Program-made: the position numbers and the translations under genes | Notes under the pieces: generated by a model | Database searches by the model: none | Seen by the model: only the letters and a program-made list of their open reading frames with translations | What the model was told of the DNA's origin: nothing | Shown: positions 47,450 to 57,400 of the stretch, in pieces | Layout: each line of letters opens with the position of its first letter | How positions within the stretch are numbered: position 1 is the first letter of the stretch | Assembly (NCBI GenBank): GCA_947471745.1 | Contig: CANJKZ010001148.1 | Coordinates: 1,375,001-1,439,000 of the forward strand | Direction: 5' to 3' | Origin: Closterium sp. Naga37s-1 | Lineage: Eukaryota; Streptophyta; Zygnematophyceae; Desmidiales; Closteriaceae | Length of the DNA stretch: 64,000 bases

Positions 47450-48260
47450 ATCTCCCCTTGCCTTTCGTCGCCATCTCCCGTTCCCGCCCGCCCATCTCCC
47501 CTTCCCGCCCGCCCATCTCCTCTTCCCGCCCGCCCATCTCCCCTTCCCGCCCGCCCATCTCCCCTTCACGCCTCCCCATGGCAGCTGTCGCCCTCTTGAT
47601 CTCGTCTACTTCCCTTGCCTCTCCTCCTCGTCGTGCCTCTCCTCCTCGTCGTGCCTCTCCTCCTCGTCGTGCCTCCCCATCTCCCCTTCACGCCTCCCCA
47701 ACAGGGTTTGCCTTTCGTCGCCATCTCCCCTTCCCGCGCCCCAAACTCCCCTGCGCGCCTTCCGATCTCCCCTACCAGCCTCGGCTTTTCCCCTGCCTGC
47801 CACTGCTACCCCGCCTCCCCATCTCCCCTTTCCCGCCTCCCCATCTCCCCTTTCCCGCCTCCCCATCTCCCCTTTCCCGCCTCCCCATCTCCCCTTTCCC
47901 GCCTCCCCATCTCCCCTTTCCCGCCTCCCCATCTCCCCTTTCCCGCCTCCCCATCTCCCCTTTCCCGCCTCCCCATCTCCCCTTTCCCGCCTCCCCATCT
48001 CCCCTTTCCCGCCTCCCCATCTCCCCTTTCCCGCCTCCCCATCTCCCCTTCCCACCTCCCCATCTCCCCTTCCCACCTCCCCATCTCCCCTTCCCACCTC
48101 CCCATCTCCCCTTCCCACCTCCCCCACCTCCCCACCTCCCCACCTCCCCATCTCCCCATCTCCCCACCTCCCCATCTCCCCATCCCACCTCCCCACCTCC
48201 CTACCTCCCCTTTCTTCCTCCCGATCTGCCTTTCCTGCCTCCCTGTCTTCCTTTCTATTG
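47450..48260 (+). repeat. Pyrimidine-rich minisatellite tract upstream of ORC1
   Basis: Several adjacent arrays occur here. A 21-bp unit with CCCGCCCGCCCATCTCCCC repeats about five times at 47478-47578. An 18-bp CTCCTCGTCGTGCCT-type unit repeats about three times at 47627-47675. A 22-bp unit containing CCATCTCCCCTTTCCCGC repeats about ten times at 47815-48045. A 21-bp unit with CCCACCTCCCCATCTCCCC repeats about four times at 48045-48125, and CCCCACCT/CCCCATCT repeats run to about 48205. The long frames on both strands (Pro-rich on plus, Gly/Glu/Arg-rich on minus) are by-products. Confidence 0.88.
47829..48034 (+). promoter_or_regulatory. Array of ten E2F consensus sites at 22-bp spacing
   Basis: TTTCCCGC, an exact match to the E2F/DP consensus TTTSSCGC, starts at 47829, 47851, 47873, 47895, 47917, 47939, 47961, 47983, 48005 and 48027, each followed by CTCC. 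The sites lie 415-620 bp upstream of the ORC1 start codon used here. ORC1 is a known E2F-controlled replication gene in plants and animals. The spacing is two helical turns, so all sites face one side of the DNA. The motif and its spacing are seen directly. That it regulates ORC1 is an inference, and it could be a chance by-product of the minisatellite. Confidence 0.55.
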
Positions 48261-48448
48261 TAGCCACACCAAACGGAGTGATTGGTAGAGGTAGAAGTGG
48301 GTTCTATCCACTTTGAACGTCTTGGAACTTCCGTTGTTGGTTCATCCGAAAAAACTGAGAGTCCGAATTCACTGCCTCCTCGTCCCCGTGCCCCTTCCAG
48401 ACACTTTCAAAGCGTCTCAACGTTCAAGGCGAGTCAGGGTGGGGATCC

Positions 48449-51400
48449 ATGGCTCCTCGCTCCCGTCCCACTAGACGCAGTGCTCCTTCCAAGCGGCACC
48501 ACGTCCATCGCGTCCACTTAGACGGCCACGAATTCTCCGTTGGCGATTGCGTCTACGTCAAGATCAACGGCTGCGATTCGTCCGATGGAGCCCCCGAGGT
48601 CGCCGCCGACGGCTCGGATTCAGACGAATCATATGCGAGTGAAGAGGCATGCGAGATCTGCGGGAAAGTTGTTGGTGTGGGAGAAGGGGAGAGGCACGAG
48701 GATGGGGAGGGGGAGGGGGAGGGGGAGGGGGAGGGGGGGGGTGATGGTGGAGTGCGACGGGTGCCTTGGTGGTTTCCACCTCGGCTGCCTCGAGCCGCCC
48801 CTTGCTGAAATTCCGGAAGGCGATTGGTTCTGCCCGGCTTGTGCTGGAGGAGCGGGGGAAGGGGGGATCGGAACAAGGGGAAGCAAACTCGGGAAGGCGG
48901 GGAAAGCAGAGAAGGCGCGGGAGGGGGCGAATGCGGGGGAGGAGGGGGCGGGGGAAAGGAAGCAGAAGCGGCGGCGAACGGCGCGGGAGCGAGTGTTCGA
49001 TGGGGAGCTGGCGATTGGTCGAATCGAAAGGATATGGCGCGTGGACGAATCAAAGGAACGCAGAAGCAGGAGGGATGAGAAGGAGGAGGGAGTGGGGGGG
49101 AAGAAAGGGGACGAGGAGGAGGAAGGGAAAGGGGAAGGGGGGGGGGAGGGAGATGAGGAGGGGGATGAGAGTGGGTGGTGGTGCAGGGTGAGGTGGTATG
49201 TGTTGCCAGAGGAGACGGTGGAGGGCAGGCAGGCGCGGCACAGGAAGAGGGAGGTGTTCTATGGGGATGTCACGCAGGAGATCGAGGTGAGCGCGGTGGG
49301 GAGAGGTGAGAGGGGCGGAACGCGGTGAGGAGGGATGCGAAGCGGGTGCAGTGGTTTTGGGTAGAGGAGCGCAGCGTAGAGAAAGGGAGCTGTTTCACGA
49401 AGGAGATGGAAGGGATTGAGATGGGTGGAACGAGGTGAGTGAGATGGATGACATGTTCCAAACCTGCTCTTCCCCTCTTCCCGTGACCCGTGACCCATGC
49501 CTACCACCCACTGTCACTTTCTTCTCTCCCCGTCCCTCTGCGCTCCCCCGTGGGGAGGTCAGATGGCCACAATAGTGCGCGCCTGCCAGGTGCTCCCAGA
49601 CCCGCTCTTCGCAGCAGCGGCGCACGCGGGGGACGACGTGTTTCTCTGCCGCACGGCCTACGACTCGCGCTCCCTCACCTTCAAACGCCTGCCCGCGGGC
49701 ATGCGCGCACCTTACCTTGCTTATGCCATGCCTAGGGTCGAATATTAAGATTCAACCTCCGACGAGCCGCGAGTAGTCCTGGTAGGTTACCTGGTGTAAC
49801 CAACATGGCCCTTGCGTCGTTTTCGAAATCAGGACTGAAGTTGTTCGTACAACTCGGTGATCCCGCCAAATTGATGAACGTGCCCAAAAGTGCACACGCT
49901 CGCTTGAACGTGCGCGCGAACGTCCATGCTCAAATTCGAGTCCCACTCAGAATTCAGAAACACACAAGGTTCAATGTTGGTTTTCTTCGCAAGACCTGGC
50001 TAGCTAAATCCACGAAAATGGTAGCCATATTACACGCGCCCTAAGTCCCGTTCCCTGCCACCCCCTTCTCTGTCTCCCCTTTGTGTCTCCTTACCCACTG
50101 CCTTCTTCTCTGTAAGGGTTTTTACAATCCCCTCCCTACCAACCCCCTCCTTCCTCAGCCTCCTCGCTCTACCTCCTCCCTCTGCCACCAACGGCCTCAC
50201 GGCCTTCCTGCCCATCACATCACCCGCCATCACTTCAGGTTTTCTGGGAGGCACTGACCGGCCAGAGGGTCGCATGGAAGAAAGCTCTTCACTCCCTCAA
50301 CCTCCGATTCGCCTCCCCTCGCTCCTCCTCTGCCCCTGGCGGGGTGAACAGAGGGAGGGGCAGGGGTAGAGGAGGTGGGAGAGGAAGGGGGGGTGGGCGG
50401 AGGGAGGAGGGGCAGGGGAGAGGAGGAGGAGGGGGAGGAGGAGGAGGAGGAGGAGGAGGAGGGGGAGGGGGAGGGGGAGGGGGAGGGGGAGGAGTGTGTG
50501 TGCTGCTGGTGGATGAGATGGATCAGCTCATCAGCAAGGACCAGAAGGTAGGGAGGATTGTGGAGCGGTTGGGAAGGATTGGTAAGGGTTGACGAGGGTT
50601 GTGGGGGGCTGGGAGGGGTTGAAAAGGGTTGTTTGGACATTATGAGTGAGGCATGGGGACGTGCGAGCCAGGTGTGGACGGTGGATTTGTTGTGGTGGAT
50701 GAGGTGGATGAGGTTGTAGATGGAGATTTGGAGCACGGGAGAGGAGGAGGGGCGGGAGTGTGAGTGCTGCTGGTGGGTGAGATGGATCAGCTGATCAGGA
50801 GGAAGCAGTGGTTCGGAAGCGATCATGGAGCGGTTGGGAAGGGTTTTATTAGGTTGTGCAGCGTGCCTTTTGAGGTGCTTGTAGCTGCTTGGTGGGGACA
50901 GCACGTGAGTGACTTCCTCCGCTGGCCATGTGTGTGCAGCAAATTTTTTTCCTTTTTTTTTCCCATGCATGTGCACCCGTGTGTATGTAACCCTTTGCCC
51001 CAGGTGCTGTACAACATCTTCGAGTGGACCACCTGGAGCTCTGCACGCCTTGCCGTTATTGGTCAGTCTTTCCACTTTTGCTCAATCTTGCCGTTACTGG
51101 TAGGTGTTGTTGTTAATGGTAAGCGTTGCCGTTAATGGTAAGTGTTGCCGTTAATGGTAAGTGTTGCGGTTAATGGTAAGTGTTGCGGTTAATGGTAAGT
51201 GTTGCGGTTACTGGTAGGTGTTGTTGTTAATGGTAAGCGTTGCCGTTAATGGTAAGTGTTGCGGTTAATGGTAAGTGTTGCGGTTAATGGTAAGTGTTGC
51301 GGTTAATGGTAAGTGTTGCGGTTAATGGTAAGTGTTGCGGTTAATGGTAAGTGTTGCGGTTAATGGTAAGTGTTGCGGTTAATGGTAAGTGTTGCGGTTA

Positions 51401-54400
51401 ATGGTAAGTGTTGCGGTTAATGGTAAGTGTTGCGGTTAATGGTAAGTGTTGCGGTTAATGGTAAGTGTTGCGGTTAATGGTAAGTGTTGCGGTTAATGGT
51501 AAGTGTTGCGGTTAATGGTAAGTGTTGCGGTTAATGGTAAGTGTTGCGGTTAATGGTAAGTGTTGCGGTTAATGGTAAGTGTTGCGGTTAATGGTAAGTG
51601 TTGCGGTTAATGGTAAGTGTTGCGGTTAATGGTAAGTGTTGCGGTTAATGGTAAGTGTTGCGGTTAATGGTAAGTGTTGCGGTTAATGGTAAGTGTTGCG
51701 GTTAATGGTAAGTGTTGCGGTTAATGGTAAGTGTTGCGGTTAATGGTAAGTGTTGCGGTTAATGGTAAGTGTTGCGGTTAATGGTAAGTGTTGCGGTTAA
51801 TGGTAAGTGTTGCGGTTAATGGTAAGTGTTGCGGTTAATGGTAAGTGTTGCGGTTAATGGTAAGTGTTGCGGTTAATGGTAAGTGTTGCGGTTAATGGTA
51901 AGTGTTGCGGTTAATGGTAAGTGTTGCGGTTAATGGTAAGTGTTGCGGTTAATGGTAAGTGTTGCGGTTAATGGTAAGTGTTGCGGTTAATGGTAAGTGT
52001 TGCGGTTATCGGTAAGTGTTCCTGGTAAGCGTCTCGATTCTTATTCTACTGTAAAAGTTTTGCCATCAGCGTTATTTTACTATTGCTGCCATCCATTGCA
52101 AGTGTTGCCATTAGTCCAACCCCCATTTCTCCCTCTGTTTGCCAGCACAGTGGACTTGCCTGAGCGCCTGCCAGCCCACCTGTCCACTATTGACAAGACC
52201 GGCTCCCTTGAAGCCCTTGGCATCCTGCGTCTCCCCCACTCCCTCTTGTCCCCATCCCTCTCCTCTCTTCCCGCAGGGATTGCCAATGCAGTGGATCACC
52301 CAAGCGCCTGCTCCCCCTTCCTTTCCTCCTCCTGCCCTTTGCACCCTACGCCTCCCCCCCTCCATCCCCCACCCGTTTCTGGAGCTCACTCACTCTCACC
52401 ACCCAGGCATGGCCAACACAGTGGGGCTTCCTGGGTGACTATTTCCGGTCATAGCCTGCAGAAAGGGGCTGCACCGCTTGCACTCTGTATTACCACCCCT
52501 CCCACTTTCCCTTTCCCCCCCTCACTCCCTGCACTCTCCCCCTCTCTCCCCTCACTCTCGCCTCTCGCTCCCTTCACTCTCTCCTCACTCCCCCCTCTCT
52601 CACCGCTCTCTCTCGCCTCCCCAGGCATCGCCAACACGGTGGACCTCCCAGAGCGCCTGCTGCCGCGCATCGCCAGCCGCATGGGGCTGCACCGCGTGCC
52701 CTTTGCGCCGTACACGCGCCACCAGATAGAGACGATTGTCGCCGCCCGCCTGCACGTGTGCCAGCTGTTTGCACCGCGGGCCATCGAGCTGGCTGCACGG
52801 AAGGTGAGGCTCGGAGGCTTCCAGGGTGCGAGCGTGCAAGGGTGCGAGCTTGCAAGGGTGCGAGCTTGCAAGGGTGCGAGCTTGCAAGGGTGCGAGCTTG
52901 CAAGGGTGCGAGCTTGCAAGGGTGCGAGCGTGCAAGGGTGCGAGCTTGCAAGGGTGCGAGCTTGCAAGGGTGCGAGCTTGCAAGGGTGCGAGCTTGCAAG
53001 GGTGCGAGCGTGCAAGGGTGCGAGCTTGCAAGGGTGCGAGCTTGCAAGGGTGCGAGCTTGCAAGGGTGCGAGCTTGCAAGGGTGCGAGCTTGCAAGGGTG
53101 CGAGCGTGCAAGGGTGCGAGCTTGCAAGGGTGCGAGCTTGCAAGGGTGCGAGCTTGCAAGGGTGCGAGCTTGCAAGGGTGCGAGCGTGCAAGGGTGCGAG
53201 CTTGCAAGGGTGCGAGCTTGCAAGGGTGCGAGCTTGCAAGGGTGCGAGCTTGCAAGGGTGCGAGCTTGCAAGGGTGCGAGCGTGCAAGGGTGCGAGCTTG
53301 CAAGGGTGCGAGCTTGCAAGGGTGCGAGCTTGCAAGGGTGCGAGCTTGCAAGGGTGCGAGCTTGCAAGGGTGCGAGCTTGCAAGGGTGCGAGCTTGCAAG
53401 GGTGCGAGCTTGCAAGGGTGCGAGCTTGCAAGGGTGCGAGCTTGCAAGGGTGCGAGCTTGCAAGGGTGCGAGCGTGCAAGGGTGCGAGCTTGCAAGGGTG
53501 CGAGCTTGCAAGGGTGCGAGCTTGCAAGGGTGCGAGCGTGCAAGGGTGCGAGCTTGCAAGGGTGCGAGCTTGCAAGGGTGCGAGCTTGCAAGGGTGCGAG
53601 CTTGCAAGGGTGCGAGCTTGCAAGGGTGCGAGCGTGCAAGGGTGCGAGCTTGCAAGGGTGCGAGCTTGCAAGGGTGCGAGCTTGCAAGGGTGCGAGCTTG
53701 CAAGGGTGCGAGCTTGCAAGGGTGCGAGCTTGCAAGGGTGCGAGCTTGCAAGGGTGCGAGCTTGCAAGGGTGCGAGCTTGCAAGGGTGCGAGCTTGCAAG
53801 GGTGCGAGCTTGCAAGGGTGCGAGCTTGCAAGGGTGCGAGCTTGCAAGGGTGCGAGCTTGCAAGGGTGCGAGCTTGCAAGGGTGCGAGCTTGCAAGGGTG
53901 CGAGCTTGCAAGGGTGCGAGCTTGCAAGGGTGCGAGCTTGCAAGGGTGCGAGCTTGCAAGGGTGGGCCTCCCCTTTCAACAGTGCAAGGGCGCTGTGAGA
54001 GGTGAGACCCTCCACTGTCAGGAGAAAGACCCTACAACTGGTTGCGAGTAGGGTGAGGCTCGTGGGTTTCTGATTTCAGGGTGCGAGGGTGGTTCCTTTC
54101 TTCGAGTCAACTCAAACGCCCCCTCTCTGTCGTCCCCTCTCTGTCGTCCCCTTCCTCTCTTGGCACTGTAAGAAGTTTCTCTGACTGCCTCCCGTCTCCT
54201 CCCTTCTTCCCTTCCCTTTCCTCGCCTTGACTCACAGTCAGCCTGGCGGCCTTGCATGCTTGGATCCTCCCTTCCTCCCTTCTGGAATGCAGCTGGCATC
54301 AGTATTATCGGGTGACTTGTGGCGGGCCCTTGATGATCTATTCTCAGCGGACTCAGAATGCACCTCGATTCACCTCGACTCAGAATGCACCTCGATTCAA

Positions 54401-57400
54401 CTCGACTCAGAATGCACCTCGATTCAACGTTAGCCAGACAGCTAGCCAGACAGTTTGCAGCTAGCCTTACTGACAGTGACAGTTATCAGTTAGCCTGACA
54501 GTTTGCAGTTAGCCTGACTGACAGTTATCAGTTAGCCTGACAGTTAGTAGTTAGCCTGACTGACAGTTATCAGTTAGCCTGACAGTTAGTAGTTAGCCTG
54601 ACTGCTCTGCTTTCTCCTCTCTCCCTCCATTCTATGTGCAGGTGCTGTCGGTAATGGAGGGCGTGCGATGGGCGCTGGAGGCTCAAGTTACTTGACTGCT
54701 CAACTTGAGTGTTCTCAAATAACTGTTGTCGCTGTTTCGTACCACAATTTCCCGCTCCGCTCTCCCTTTCACCCGACTTGCTCCCTTCCTCCCTCCCCTC
54801 TCCCTGCCTCGCTGCCTCCCTCCTTCCCTGCAGGTGGTTGCTATCGGTCGACGTGCGACGGGCCATGCTCAATCAATTGCTGTTTCTGACCTCACTTGCG
54901 CTCCTCTCTTCCTTTCACCAGACGACGTGCGACCTGCCTTCCCCTGCCTGCACGTGGCATCGAGATCGGGCGGCGTGCCACGGGCCCGTGGGTGGGACTC
55001 AGTACTTCCGTGGGTGGGACTCAGTACTTCCATGGGTGGGACTCAGTACTTCCACACGGTTCAACCGCTGAGGGTCAACGAGCCTCTAAATCTCACCCGA
55101 CCTGCCTTCCTGTCTCCCCCGTTCACCCGACTATCCTCAACCCCTCCCCTCCCTCCTGCCCTGCATGCATGCAGGTGGCGTCTGTATCCGGGGATGTGCG
55201 GCGGGCGCTTGAGATCTGCCGGAGAGCCGTGGAGATTGCCGAGGGAGAGGCCAGGCTGGCAGGGGCTAGCCATGCAGCCGAGGCGGGTTTTTCTGACGTG
55301 GCAGGTGAAGCTGACGTGCCAGGTGAAGCAGAGGTGGGAGCTGGTTCGGGAGATGGTACGGGAGCAGGATCGGGAGCTGGGTTCGGGGCGATGGCGGGAG
55401 CAAGTCTGAGACTGGGTCCCGACGCAAGCCTGGTTAAGGAGAGTGCGGTGCGGTGTGGAGGAGGAGTGGAGAGCGGTTTGTCTGTTTTGTTTCAGAAGGG
55501 GGGGAGCGGGGAAGTGGCGGGAGAGGAGAAGGATGCAGGAGAGGGAGTCAGAGGGAAAGGGGAAGAGAAACGGAGAGAGAAAGAACAGGAGAAAGACAAA
55601 GGCAAAGAGGAGAATGAGGTGGGGAACAGGAAGGTTGGAAGAGGGGGTTTGAGCAGGAATGAAAGGAGAGGGAAAAGGCATGGAGGAGGTGGGGAGAGAG
55701 GGAAGGAGGGCGGTAATAGTGGTGGTGGTGGTGCTGATGGTGGTGGTGGTAGTGGTGGTGGGGGTGTGAACGGTGGTACAGCCACCCCTTCACGCCATTT
55801 GAGGCCGAGAAAAGGGGTGCGAAGGGGGGAAGAGGGTGCGAGAGGAGCGAAGGGTGAGGTGACAAGGGAAATGGAAAGAGGCCTGGGGGGGCGGACTGAG
55901 GGGGTGGAAGAGAGAAAGGAGGGGAAAGGGGAGGTGAAGGAAGTGGGAGATGCACAAGCAGGTGATAGGGAGGGTGTGGAAAAGGGGAAGGGAGGAGAAG
56001 TGGAGGAGAGACATTGGCGGACGGGTGTAGGGGAGGCTGAGGAATGGGAGGAAACGGGAAGAAACGCAGAAGGAGCAAGGATGAGGAGCAGGGAAGCAGT
56101 CACATGCGTGAGGGGTGAAGGAGGAAAGGGAGGAGGAGGGGCCGCAAATGGAAAGTTGGTGGAGCATGGAAGGGAGGGAGGAGAGTCGGTTAACGGTGGC
56201 GCAGCAGATTGCAGTGAGAGGGGCCAGTGCGGTCCGGTGGTGGTTCAGGCGGAGCATGTGGGGGAGGGGAGGCAGGCATCGGTTGAGGCGCGGCACGTGA
56301 GGAAAGCACAGCAGAGGCCGTTGGTGGTGCAGATCGAGCACGTGGAGGCGGCCATTCAAGAGATCTTCTCATCGCCCCACATCATGGTGCGTGCACTGTG
56401 CATGTGATGTGTGCGTGTGTGCACTGTGCACGTGATGTGTGTGTGTGTGCACTGTGCATGTGATGTGTGCGTGTGTGCACTGTGCATGTGATGTGTGCGT
56501 GTGTGCACTGTGCACGTGATGTGTGCGTGTGTGCACTGTGCATGTGATGTGTGCGTGTGTGCACTGTGCACGTGATGTGTGCGTGTGTGCACTGTGCATG
56601 TGATGTGTGCGTGTGTGCACTGTGCACGTGATGTGTGCGTGTGTGCACTGTGCATGTGATGTGTGCGTGTGTGCACTGTGCATGTGATGTGTGCGTGTGT
56701 GCACTGTGCACGTGATGTGTGTGTGTGTGCACTGTGCACGTGATGTGTGCGTGTGTGCACTGTGCATGTGATGTGTGCGTGTGTGCACTGTGCATGTGAT
56801 GTGTGCGTGTGTGCACTGTGCACGTGATGTGTGCGTGTGTGCACTGTGCATGTGATGTGTGCGTGTGTGCACTGTGCATGTGATGTGTGCGTGTGTGCAC
56901 TGTGCACGTGATGTGTGTGTGTGTGCACTGTGCACGTGATGTGTGCGTGTGTGCACTGTGCATGTGATGTGTGCGTGTGTGCACTGTGCATGTGATGTGT
57001 GCGTGTGTGCACTGTGCACGTGATGTGTGCGTGTGTGCACTGTGCATGTGATGTGTGCGTGTGTGCACTGTGCACGTGATGTGTGCGTGTGTGCACTGTG
57101 CATGTGATGTGTGCGTGTGTGCACTGTGCATGTGATGTGTGCGTGTGTGCACTGTGCACGTGATGTGTGTGTGTGTGCACTGTGCATGTGATGTGTGCGT
57201 GTGTGCACTGTGCACGTGATGTGTGCGTGTGTGCACTGTGCATGTGATGTGTGCGTGTGTGCACTGTGCATGTGATGTGTGCGTGTGTGCACTGTGCACG
57301 TGATGTGTGCGTGTGTGCACTGTGCACGTGATGTGTGCGTGTGTGCACTGTGCATGTGATGTGTGCGTGTGTGCACTGTGCATGTGATGTGTGTGTGTGT

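Noticed and set aside
47325-48316. Pro-rich plus-strand and Gly/Arg/Glu-rich minus-strand proteins
   Set aside because: They are by-products of the C/T-rich arrays. The frames overlap one another and have no conserved domain.
50752-50815. Second Walker B exon, suggesting alternative splicing
   Set aside because: The copy is not open in the exon frame and lacks a matching donor, so it is a duplication relic.
51997-54051. Plus-strand open frame of 684 codons, and overlapping frames of 390-490 codons on both strands
   Set aside because: Apart from the ORC1 exon 5 segment it is translation of the 16-bp minisatellite, which lacks stops in every frame. Six overlapping long frames with the same repeat cannot be genes.
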